A DNA stretch of 64,000 bases, taken from contig JAOZSQ010000005.1 of NCBI GenBank assembly GCA_029939595.1, positions 1-64,000 on the forward strand. Direction: 5' to 3'. Positions 8,823 to 16,132 of the stretch are shown one piece after another. Under the pieces are notes generated by a model. That model did no database searches and had not been told where the DNA came from. It saw nothing but the letters and a program-made list of their open reading frames with translations. Each line of letters starts with the position of its first letter. Within the stretch, counting starts at the first letter, position 1. The DNA comes from EX4572-165 sp002254885. Lineage in GTDB: Archaea; Thermoplasmatota; E2; DHVEG-1. The position numbers and the translations under genes were made by a program.

Positions 8823-9206
8823 ATGGCATTATGGCAGGCTGAGTCAAAAAGAAGCAAAACTGGACGTAGGATTCGTTATTCTCGTGGAAAGCGCCGATTT
8901 GAAATTGGTAGAGAGACACATCTTACAACAATCGGAAATCCAACGATAAAAAAAATTATAACAAGAGGCAATCAAAGAAAAAACACTGCAAAAACAATTA
9001 ATGTTGCTTATGTTGTAGATAAAGACTCGAAGAAAATCACAAAAACTGAAATTAAATCAGTTATTGATAATCCTGCAAATATAAATTACATTCGTCGAAA
9101 TATAATTAACAAGGGCGCAATAATTGAAACCGGCATTGGCAAAGCAAGAATATCTTCACGTCCAGGTCAAACAGGCGTCGTAAATGCTGTATTAATAAAA
9201 GAATAA
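8823..9206 (+). CDS. rps8e: 30S ribosomal protein S8e (eS8)
   Basis: A 127-residue protein starting MALWQAESKRSKTGRRIRYS, a typical archaeal eS8 N-terminus. The ATG at 8823 is chosen because the frame upstream gives an implausible aromatic leader and a TATA box lies 28 nt before it. RKTGRRI-like basic patches and the C-terminal ISSRPGQTGVVNAVLIKE, a Gly-rich end, are family hallmarks. It is a component of the small ribosomal subunit. SRP19 follows 24 nt downstream on the same strand, an arrangement seen in other euryarchaeal-type genomes. Confidence 0.95.
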   Translation: MALWQAESKRSKTGRRIRYSRGKRRFEIGRETHLTTIGNPTIKKIITRGNQRKNTAKTINVAYVVDKDSKKITKTEIKSVIDNPANINYIRRNIINKGAIIETGIGKARISSRPGQTGVVNAVLIKE

Positions 9207-9230
9207 ATAAAAAAAAATTGTTGATTTTTT

Positions 9231-9506
9231 ATGGGCTACCGTCAAGATGACAAATACATAATTTACCCTCTTTATTTTGATTCATCAATTTCAAGAAAAG
9301 CTGGAAGACGCATCCCAATAAAACTTAGTGTTGAAAAACCCATGATATCAGACATTTCCGTAGCTGCTAAAAACCTAGGTTTTCAACCTATTTTGGAAAA
9401 TGATTGTTCACATCCAAAGAGATCATGGAAAAATGAAGGACGAATACTTGTTGATAAGGAAGATTCTAAACAGTCCATGATTTTGCAAATTGCAAAGTCC
9501 TTATAA
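9231..9506 (+). CDS. srp19: signal recognition particle protein SRP19
   Basis: A 91-residue SRP19. IYPLYFDSSISRKAGRRIP contains the RNA-binding Y.D...SR..GRR.P motif. The later part EKPMISDISVAAKNLGF and HPKRSWKNEGRILV completes the family pattern. It binds helices 6 and 8 of 7S RNA and pre-organises it for SRP54, feeding co-translational export, which is relevant to the many secreted proteins in this window. It is 24 nt after S8e, so the two are likely co-transcribed. Confidence 0.95.
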   Translation: MGYRQDDKYIIYPLYFDSSISRKAGRRIPIKLSVEKPMISDISVAAKNLGFQPILENDCSHPKRSWKNEGRILVDKEDSKQSMILQIAKSL

Positions 9507-9507
9507 T

Positions 9508-9666
9508 TTAACCTGTCAATATTTTTTTATAGCTTTCAATTCTTGTAAAAACATACTGACATTTTGGACATCTTACAGGGAATATTTTATCTTTAAGACT
9601 TTTTTCAACAATTTTTGATGTTTTTCTGCAATGCGGACAAAAAACCGTATATTCATATTGTTTCAT
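9508..9666 (-). CDS. 52-residue zinc-ribbon protein
   Basis: A small minus-strand gene of 53 codons (ATG at 9666, TAA at 9508). The product starts MKQYEYTVFCPHCRKTSKIV. CPHC and CPKC, about 20 residues apart, form a textbook four-cysteine zinc ribbon. A short basic helix follows. GGGGAA about 5 nt upstream of the ATG may act as ribosome-binding site. It is convergent with SRP19 with one base between the stop codons. Such stand-alone ribbons are common in archaea as nucleic-acid or protein-interaction modules; specific role unknown. Confidence 0.75.
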   Translation of the reverse strand: MKQYEYTVFCPHCRKTSKIVEKSLKDKIFPVRCPKCQYVFTRIESYKKILTG

Positions 9667-9766
9667 ATAATTCCCCAATTAATAATGATAATAAGATTTA
9701 GTAGTATATATTTTTAACGTTTAATATTTTTTTTCAGCCTAACATATCTAATGTTCTTATCTAACT

Positions 9767-11092
9767 TTAGATATATGGTTTTTCATATTTGAAACACTCT
9801 TTATATCTATGAATAGCAGATTCATAACTAAAATATTTTGTTTCTTTAATAATTTTATCAGAAGGTGACAATTGTTTTTTTATCCTTTCTTCAATAATTT
9901 CAATGAATTCTCCATTGTCAATTAAATCACGTAGATTTTTTAGAATTTTATTAACTGGATATTTTTGAATACCGTTTCCAAAATCCCAGAATAACAGAGC
10001 ATTCATACCATTTTTTATTGATTCATCTAAATTTTTTCGCAGAAATCTTTCAGGGAGAAGATTATGATTATTTTGTATGAGACCAAGTATTGTTTTAACA
10101 TAAAATTCAGATAAAGCAACATTTTCAAGAATCGTTGGTTGAGTTGATAATGGTCTAAATTCAATTCTCATATGTGCAGATGGTTTATATCCTACACGAA
10201 TTCTTGTCCACCCAAAATATTTTCCAAGCATTATTTCAAAAGCTGCTTCCCCTGATTCATTTTCAGGAAAGTAAAAGGGTTTAAATGATAAAATTGCATA
10301 AAAATAATCATCAATTGAATTAATATATCCTGGGAATAATCCAACTCGTGGCACATTTTCAGCACCATCATATAATCCTTCCGCTTGTTCAAAAATCGCT
10401 ATTTGATGTTCTTTATTTATGAGTTCTTTTCCATTGGTTATCCCACTATTTGCACCTAATGATACAAGGGGTGCTGTGATCATTTGACTATAGTTGAAAA
10501 GATGAATCAAATCTTTTATGTTTAATGCTTGAAGATGAATATGTAATTCATTTATAATCGAAAGACCTGAATTTCCAGGGAGATAAAAGTAATTACCATC
10601 AATAAATGATATTGCTGCACCTTTTTTATTTTCCTTTTGAAAATAGTTTGAACTAATCAGATATCTCTGTTTTTGTGCAATATATTTATATTTTTTATAA
10701 AATAATGGATCAATATGAAATGGTATTCCAATTGGCAATAGATCCATATCATTTTTGTCTCCAAATAATTCCATTTTTTCTCTTATTTTTTGCAAATATT
10801 GATATAACTCTTGGAATGCATTACTTCTCAAAGTTTTTGGTGGAGGATTCATTTCAATTTGAAATGAACCAAATTCTGGTACTACATGAAATTCTGATAA
10901 AGCATCACTCATTATTTCTGCTGAACCAAAACTAAATTTTCCCAATTTACCAAGAAGTGTAAATTCAATTTCTAAACCAAAAAGTCGATTCTTACAGTCA
11001 AATGATTGAGTCCGTATTACATTATCATAATACTTTTTACTTAATTTTTTAACTAATGATTCTTCATTTTCTGTCAACATTTTTGCTTTCAT
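9767..11092 (-). CDS. GCS2-fold carboxylate-amine ligase (glutamate-cysteine ligase-like)
   Basis: A 441-residue protein. LFGLEIEFTLLG (about 37-48) carries the metal-binding Glu pair of the glutamine-synthetase-like fold. FGSFQIEMNPPP is the second acidic strand, ELHIHLQAL the His strand, and HMRIEFRPLSTQPT the strand and arginine typical of the GCS2/YbdK family. These enzymes join an amino group to a carboxylate with ATP. Neither substrate is evident, and archaea with this fold do not necessarily make glutathione. It is monocistronic, with only small or unrelated genes around. Confidence 0.75.
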   Translation of the reverse strand: MKAKMLTENEESLVKKLSKKYYDNVIRTQSFDCKNRLFGLEIEFTLLGKLGKFSFGSAEIMSDALSEFHVVPEFGSFQIEMNPPPKTLRSNAFQELYQYLQKIREKMELFGDKNDMDLLPIGIPFHIDPLFYKKYKYIAQKQRYLISSNYFQKENKKGAAISFIDGNYFYLPGNSGLSIINELHIHLQALNIKDLIHLFNYSQMITAPLVSLGANSGITNGKELINKEHQIAIFEQAEGLYDGAENVPRVGLFPGYINSIDDYFYAILSFKPFYFPENESGEAAFEIMLGKYFGWTRIRVGYKPSAHMRIEFRPLSTQPTILENVALSEFYVKTILGLIQNNHNLLPERFLRKNLDESIKNGMNALLFWDFGNGIQKYPVNKILKNLRDLIDNGEFIEIIEERIKKQLSPSDKIIKETKYFSYESAIHRYKECFKYEKPYI

Positions 11093-11216
11093 TATAGATC
11101 ACAATAATTCAAGGGATTAAAATAAGTCATCCTGAACAAACTAATATATAGAATAATAATTTATACTTTTTAAGGTTACTTTAAAAATATAAATAATAGA
11201 AAAAAAGAGTAATAAA

Positions 11217-11459
11217 TTATTCTTTTTTTGATATTTCTTGTTCATTTTTATTTTGAACGGTTTTGTAAATTTTTTGTTTATAAAAATAATTTGGTGTTGG
11301 AAATGCTGTCTGTAAATGACTTTCTTCGTTTTTTTCATCTAATCCAATAGGTTCTAAATGTTGTTTTAAAAGATTATTATGATCTTCTTGAACTTCTCTA
11401 ATTGGCGTTAAGAATCTTTTTTCTTTGTTTAATAATTCATTGTTCATGAAATATTTCAT
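11217..11459 (-). CDS. small charged hypothetical protein
   Basis: A frame running to 11486 on the minus strand. The likely start is the ATG at 11459 (MKYFMNN), immediately preceded by GAGG, or the ATG four codons later, which has a more usual spacing. The product is about 80 residues, hydrophilic, with many Glu, Lys, Asn and Gln and no membrane segment or motif. It lies just upstream of, and divergent from, the recombinase pair and may be part of the same accessory block. Function unknown. Confidence 0.4.
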   Translation of the reverse strand: MKYFMNNELLNKEKRFLTPIREVQEDHNNLLKQHLEPIGLDEKNEESHLQTAFPTPNYFYKQKIYKTVQNKNEQEISKKE

Positions 11460-11564
11460 CCTCAAAAAATGTGAATACTCAAGCAATATAAAAAGATATA
11501 TGATTCTTTATAGTTTTTTACGACATTTTTATTAATAGGGTTATCCATTATTTTATTGGGATGC

Positions 11565-12377
11565 ATGGAAAAAATAGTGAAAACTGCTATTTATACAAGG
11601 GTTTCTACTGAAGATCAGGCTAAAGAAGGGTTTTCATTAGATTCTCAACTAGTAAAATTAAAAGCATATTGTAAAGCACGTGATTGGATTATATTTGATG
11701 TTTTTATTGATGATGGTTTCTCTGGAAGAAACACTAAGAGACCCGCATATAAGAGATTACTTGAATCAATTGATTCATGGGATGTATTACTTGTTATTAA
11801 AATGGATCGTATTCATCGTAATTCAAAAAATTTTATGTTAATGATGGAGTATCTAAAAAAACTTGATAAAGAATTTGTTTCTATGATGGAGTCATTAGAT
11901 ACATCAACTGCTATGGGTAGATTCGTTATGGATATCATCCAAAGAATCGCTCAACTTGAATCTGAACAAATTGGTGAGCGTGTATATGATGGTATGCAAC
12001 AGAAGGCAAAAATGAATGGAGGGAATCTTGGTTTTAATATTCCATTTGGTTATGATTATCAAGATGGATCATTAATTATTAATCAACTTGAACAAAAACA
12101 TGTAAAAAATATCTTTCATCTTTATAAATCAGGTATAAGTATGAATAAAATTGCTTATTCATTTAATGAACAATTAATTCGGACAAAAATGAATAAATCA
12201 TGGGGATCAGAAACAATTTCAAAGATTCTTAAAAATCCTCTATATTGTGGGAAATTTCATTGGGACATGTATACCCATGAGGGATCTCATGATGCAATAA
12301 TTGATACTAAATTATTTGATGAAGTACAAAGAATAATTAATAAAAAATCAAGAAATCGACCTAATAAAATGATTTAA
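11565..12377 (+). CDS. compact serine recombinase A (resolvase plus recombinase domains)
   Basis: A 270-residue site-specific serine recombinase from ATG 11565. The resolvase catalytic domain (about 5-145) begins IYTRVSTEDQAKEGFSLDSQ, with nucleophile Ser14 and Arg12. DDGFSGRNTKRPA and MDRIHRN supply further active-site arginines. The LESEQIGERV helix (E-helix) and a shortened PF07508-type recombinase domain (about 170-245, ending KNPLYCGKFHWD) follow. It stops soon afterwards, so the zinc ribbon and coiled coil of large phage integrases are missing. It is followed 60 nt downstream by a close paralogue. It would cut and rejoin DNA through a Ser-phosphate intermediate; target site unknown. Confidence 0.85.
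   Translation: MEKIVKTAIYTRVSTEDQAKEGFSLDSQLVKLKAYCKARDWIIFDVFIDDGFSGRNTKRPAYKRLLESIDSWDVLLVIKMDRIHRNSKNFMLMMEYLKKLDKEFVSMMESLDTSTAMGRFVMDIIQRIAQLESEQIGERVYDGMQQKAKMNGGNLGFNIPFGYDYQDGSLIINQLEQKHVKNIFHLYKSGISMNKIAYSFNEQLIRTKMNKSWGSETISKILKNPLYCGKFHWDMYTHEGSHDAIIDTKLFDEVQRIINKKSRNRPNKMI
11802..11848 (+). repeat. 47-bp block identical in both recombinase genes (copy 1)
   Basis: The stretch from ATGGATCGTATTC to ATGATGGA is base-for-base identical to 12677-12723 in the second recombinase gene. It encodes MDRIHRNSKNFMLMM. The two genes differ at many silent sites elsewhere, so this block suggests recent duplication or gene conversion. Confidence 0.85.
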
Positions 12378-12436
12378 TATTTTTTGTTTTTTTCAATCAA
12401 TAATATTATTAATATCATTATTGTTTTTGTTTTATT

Positions 12437-13255
12437 ATGTACGGGAAGGAAAAAAATGTTGCGATTTATACTAGAGTATCTACTGAGGACCAGGCAAAAG
12501 AAGGTTTTTCTCTTGATAATCAGATTGATAAATTAAGATCATATTGTACTGCAAGAAGTTGGAATGTTTTTCATGAATATGTTGATGATGGTTTCTCTGG
12601 GCGAAATCTTAAAAGACCCGCATACAAACAGATGATGATTGATATTGATAATTGGGATATTCTTTTAGTTTTGAAGATGGATCGTATTCATCGTAATTCA
12701 AAAAATTTTATGTTAATGATGGAAGATCTTAATAAATATGACAAAGAATTTGTTTCTTTAACCGAATCTTTGGATACGTCAACTGCTATGGGTCGATTTG
12801 TGATGAATATTATCCAATTGATTGCTCAACTTGAATCTGAACAAATTGGTGAAAGGGTTTATGCAGGTATGGAACAGAAAGCTCGTAGTAATAGTGGCGT
12901 TCTTGGTTTTAATATTCCATTTGGTTATGATTATATTGATCATGAATTGTTAATAAATTCTTCTGAATCTATTGTTGTCAAAGATATTTTTTCTCTTTAT
13001 TTACAGGGTAAATCTCTTGGTAAAATTGCTGAATTGCTCAATAATAGTAAAATTGATACAAAAAAGGGGGGGTTTTGGGCAAAAAAAACTATTTCAAACA
13101 TAATTAAAAATCCGCTATATTGTGGATTTTTAAGATGGGACAATATTGTTAATAAAAGTAATCATGAGCCGATTATTTCAATAACTGATTTTAATTTAGT
13201 TCAAGACGCCATTAAAAAAAATAATGGTATTCCATCAAAAAAGATTTCCCTCTAA
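12437..13255 (+). CDS. compact serine recombinase B, tandem paralogue
   Basis: A 272-residue protein, plainly a paralogue of the preceding gene. IYTRVSTEDQAKEGFSLDNQ carries nucleophile Ser15, then DDGFSGRNLKRPA, MDRIHRNSKNFMLMME, SLDTSTAMGRFVMN, the LESEQIGERV helix and a shortened recombinase domain ending KNPLYCGFLRWD. The DNA-binding C-terminal half has diverged more than the catalytic half, so the two proteins may read different half-sites. It also lacks the zinc ribbon and coiled coil. A non-coding stretch of 883 bp with two palindromes of identical arms follows. Confidence 0.85.
   Translation: MYGKEKNVAIYTRVSTEDQAKEGFSLDNQIDKLRSYCTARSWNVFHEYVDDGFSGRNLKRPAYKQMMIDIDNWDILLVLKMDRIHRNSKNFMLMMEDLNKYDKEFVSLTESLDTSTAMGRFVMNIIQLIAQLESEQIGERVYAGMEQKARSNSGVLGFNIPFGYDYIDHELLINSSESIVVKDIFSLYLQGKSLGKIAELLNNSKIDTKKGGFWAKKTISNIIKNPLYCGFLRWDNIVNKSNHEPIISITDFNLVQDAIKKNNGIPSKKISL
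12677..12723 (+). repeat. 47-bp block identical in both recombinase genes (copy 2)
   Basis: Exact match to 11802-11848, lying at the equivalent codons of the second recombinase. See copy 1. Confidence 0.85.
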
Positions 13256-13418
13256 ATCTCAATAAAATTCAATATTTTGGTAATTGGTTATTATATAAAT
13301 GTTGTTAAGTTGCATGCTTAATTATTTAACAACATTGTTTATCTTTATGTTTTTTGAATTTTTTTGATAAAAAAATTTTTGTTTTTTTTTGTTTTTAAAA
13401 TTGTTGACATTTCAACCG

Positions 13419-13437
13419 TGCTAGACCTTTTCTAGCA
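13419..13437. repeat. palindrome 1, TGCTAGA-CCTTT-TCTAGCA
   Basis: A perfect 7-bp inverted repeat with a 5-base spacer. The arms are identical to those of the palindrome at 13748. It lies about 165 bp after the second recombinase stop. A T-rich tract follows on the right, so a terminator hairpin is an alternative, but the identical arms at a second, non-T-rich place argue for a protein-binding or recombination site. Confidence 0.7.
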
Positions 13438-13747
13438 TTTTTAATATTTTAGTCAATTTTGTCAAAACAAAAAATTTCCAAATAATTTTGTTCGCTACAC
13501 ACAATTTTCAATTTCAAAAACAAAATTTTTCACCATAAAATATTTCTAAAAAATTCCATATCTTATAGTAAAAGGTTACCTTCGGATTACCGATGTTGAT
13601 AAGCTTTTTATCTTAAAAGCACCTTTTTCACCCATTAACCAGGGGTTTTTACATTTTTAATGTAAAATAAACTCTAAGATTGATAAGATCTAAAATTATT
13701 TTTGATTTCTCATTTAAAAAAAAATAAAATTGGCCCTAATTTTTATT

Positions 13748-13766
13748 TGCTAGATAAAGTCTAGCA
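13748..13766. repeat. palindrome 2, TGCTAGA-TAAAG-TCTAGCA
   Basis: A second perfect inverted repeat with the same 7-bp arms as the site at 13419, 329 bp further on, and a different 5-base spacer. Read on the other strand its spacer is CTTTA, closer to the CCTTT of site 1. The pair could therefore be in inverted orientation. Confidence 0.7.
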
Positions 13767-14138
13767 TAATAAATCCATTTAAACAATCATGTTATAATTT
13801 AACAACATTCTGATTTAAAATGATATAATTTAACACGATAATATAAGATTAATCATAATTAATTAATAATTAACGTATTAACGTAATAGTTTAACAATTA
13901 CAACAATATAGGTTAAATTAAAAAATTTTATTTATATTTGTCACATTAATTATAAATAAAAAATTTATAAACAATGAAAAACGTTAAAAATAACTAAATA
14001 CATTAATTATAATTGACAGTTAAGATATATGCATAAATATTTAACTATGAAGGAAAACTTATAGAAAGCTTTTAAATCCAGTAAAAAATTACCTAAATTA
14101 ATAAGTTCACAATATTAATACAAAAAGGGTTAAGAAAT

Positions 14139-14798
14139 ATGTACATAATCATTATTGGTGCTGGTGGCATTGGAAAACGTCTTACCGAATTTTCTTTGAG
14201 CGAAGGGAAAAATAACGTAATAGTTATTGATAAAGATCAAGAAAGATGTGAAGAAATTGCTCGTAAATATGATGCAATTGCAATCAATGCCGATGCGACT
14301 CAAGAAGAAGCGCTTGACGAATCAGAAATTACAAAAGCAGATGTATTAGTAACAACAACAAGAGACGATGCTGTAAATCTTATGATTGTATCACTTGCCA
14401 AAAACAAGGGAGTAAAACATCTAGTTTCAGTTGTCAATCAGGAAGAAAGCAAACCAATGTATATGGAAAAAAATGTTAAAATGGTAAAAAGCCCTAATAT
14501 CCTAATGGCAGAAAACCTATACAAATCAATCAAACATCCATCAGTAGAAGAATATATGAATGTTGGAAAACATGCTGAAATATTTAGGATTCCACTTTCG
14601 CCAAATTCAAAATTCTCAGGAAAAACAATACAAAAAATAGGGCTTCCTAAAAAAAGTTTAATCGTTGCAATTGAACGTGACAATAAATTTATTATTCCAA
14701 CAGAAGATGTAGAACTATTTGCAGGAGACAAAGCAACTATTCTTGCACATAAAGATTTTGTTGATAAAGTAGCAGCCCTTTTCTCTGGTGGAAATTAA
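14139..14798 (+). CDS. trkA: TrkA-family K+ transport regulatory protein (RCK_N + RCK_C)
   Basis: A 219-residue cytoplasmic RCK protein. The Rossmann-type N-domain starts IIIGAGGIGKRL (nucleotide loop, residues 7-12), with the acidic VIDKD at the end of strand 2 and NADATQEEAL, SEITKADVLVTTT typical of TrkA-N. The TrkA-C domain (about 137-219) has FRIPLSPNSKFSGKTIQKIGLP and ends DKATILAHKDFVDKV. It binds NAD(H) or ATP/ADP and gates a Trk/Ktr K+ channel; no TrkH/KtrB partner is in the window. It stands alone downstream of the repeat-rich gap. Confidence 0.9.
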   Translation: MYIIIIGAGGIGKRLTEFSLSEGKNNVIVIDKDQERCEEIARKYDAIAINADATQEEALDESEITKADVLVTTTRDDAVNLMIVSLAKNKGVKHLVSVVNQEESKPMYMEKNVKMVKSPNILMAENLYKSIKHPSVEEYMNVGKHAEIFRIPLSPNSKFSGKTIQKIGLPKKSLIVAIERDNKFIIPTEDVELFAGDKATILAHKDFVDKVAALFSGGN

Positions 14799-14845
14799 AT
14801 TACTTTTTTCAAAAAACTGATTAATACAAAATTATTATCAGATAC

Positions 14846-16024
14846 GTGGTTAAATACAAAAATAAATGGATTAAAAATGCAATAATATATCATATTCTTA
14901 TCGATCGATTCTCCAGCAATATCTCACAAAATAACTGGGAAAAACCAATCTTTTTAGGGGGAACAATTAAAGGAATTATTGATAAGATACAATATTTACA
15001 AAATCTTGGTGTCAACACACTATGGATATCGCCATTTTATAAGACAAACGCATATCATGGATACCATATTACAGATTTTTTCGAAGTTGACCCTCATTTT
15101 GGATCAAAAAATGACATTCAAAAATTAATAACAATTGTACATGAATCTAATATGAAAATAATAGCCGATTTTGTTCCAAATCATTGTTCATTTCAACATC
15201 CATTTTTTATTGATGCGCAAAAAAATAGAAATAGCAAATATCATAAATGGTTTCATTTTTTAAAATGGCCAGACTCATACCTATGTTTTCTATCTTTTAA
15301 AGACATCCCAAAATTGAACCTTGAAAACAAAGATGCAAGAGAACACATTATTCAATCCGCAAATTATTGGCTTTCTTTTGGTTTTGATGGATTTAGACTT
15401 GATCATGTTATTGGCCCATCTAATAAATTCTGGAATTATTTCTCTTCAAATATCAAAAAAAAATATCCTTCAACAATTCTTATAGGAGAAGCTTGGATGC
15501 AAGGAATAAAATTTAATGAACTAAGAACAATTAAAATGAAAGGCAAATATCTAAAATGGATGCGAGGACATTCATCAGATTACTTATTAAAGTCATATCA
15601 AGGTCTTTTAGACGGAGTCCTAGATTTCCATGGACAACAATTAATTCAAAATTACAGTTTTAATCAAGAATATACAATAAAAGAAATTGTAAATATATTA
15701 AATAAACATTATAAATTATTTGATTCAAATTATTTTCTTCCATTATTTCTTGACAATCATGATATGGATAGAATGCTTTTTACATGCAACAATAATAAAA
15801 ATATTTTAAAAAAAATGGCAATGATACAGTTTTCAGTTAAACAACCCATCATCATCTATTATGGAACTGAAATTGGGATGACACAACAACAATCAATATG
15901 GGACTCATGCGTTCACGGTGATATTGTTGCACGTCAACCAATGCAATGGAATAATTTCGATGAAGAACTATTTCTTTTTTATCAAAATCTCTGCCATAAA
16001 AGAAGTCTTAAACGTATTGATTAA
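14846..16024 (+). CDS. GH13 alpha-amylase-family glycoside hydrolase, cytoplasmic
   Basis: A 392-residue protein beginning at a GTG (14846), with no signal peptide. All four GH13 regions are present: DFVPNHC (I), GFRLDHV with nucleophile Asp186 (II), IGEAW with acid/base Glu215 (III) and FLDNHD with Asp306 (IV). LGGTIKGIIDKIQYLQNLGVNTLWISP is the usual start of the (beta/alpha)8 barrel. It is short, with little after the barrel, so the C-terminal domain is reduced. It acts on alpha-glucans or small alpha-glucosides inside the cell. Chain specificity (cyclomaltodextrinase, amylase, glucosidase) cannot be decided. Confidence 0.88.
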   Translation: MVKYKNKWIKNAIIYHILIDRFSSNISQNNWEKPIFLGGTIKGIIDKIQYLQNLGVNTLWISPFYKTNAYHGYHITDFFEVDPHFGSKNDIQKLITIVHESNMKIIADFVPNHCSFQHPFFIDAQKNRNSKYHKWFHFLKWPDSYLCFLSFKDIPKLNLENKDAREHIIQSANYWLSFGFDGFRLDHVIGPSNKFWNYFSSNIKKKYPSTILIGEAWMQGIKFNELRTIKMKGKYLKWMRGHSSDYLLKSYQGLLDGVLDFHGQQLIQNYSFNQEYTIKEIVNILNKHYKLFDSNYFLPLFLDNHDMDRMLFTCNNNKNILKKMAMIQFSVKQPIIIYYGTEIGMTQQQSIWDSCVHGDIVARQPMQWNNFDEELFLFYQNLCHKRSLKRID

Positions 16025-16087
16025 ATATTTATAAAATTATAACAATATAGCATTATATTGTAAAATACTTTCAATTAACTAGCGTAC

Positions 16088-16097
16088 TTTTATAAAC
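16088..16097 (+). promoter_or_regulatory. TATA box of radA
   Basis: TTTTATAAAC lies about 40 nt before the radA ATG (16133), which suits transcription starting 15-20 nt before the start codon. Confidence 0.55.
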
Positions 16098-16132
16098 CGA
16101 TTTATTATTATCAAAATTTAGTAGGAATTAAT

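Larger units (their letters stand above)
13256..14138. other. 883-bp non-coding region with palindromes and short direct repeats
   Basis: No credible protein is seen on either strand. The stretch holds two 19-bp palindromes with identical 7-bp arms (13419-13437 and 13748-13766), a further small palindrome AAGGTTACCTT (13572-13582), ATTTAACAACATT at 13324-13336 and 13797-13809, and ATAATTTAACA at 13794-13804 and 13825-13835. It then becomes very AT-rich up to the trkA start. A TATA-like CTTTTAAATCC near 14068-14078 probably serves trkA. The density of repeats sets it apart from other gaps in the window. Confidence 0.6.

Noticed and set aside
11141..11338. 65-codon minus-strand frame overlapping the 11217-11459 frame
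   Set aside because: Very Ile/Lys-rich, no ribosome-binding site and overlaps a better candidate.
12000..13255. IS607-type transposon for the serine recombinases
   Set aside because: IS607 TnpA has an N-terminal MerR helix-turn-helix domain and a TnpB partner; neither is present here.
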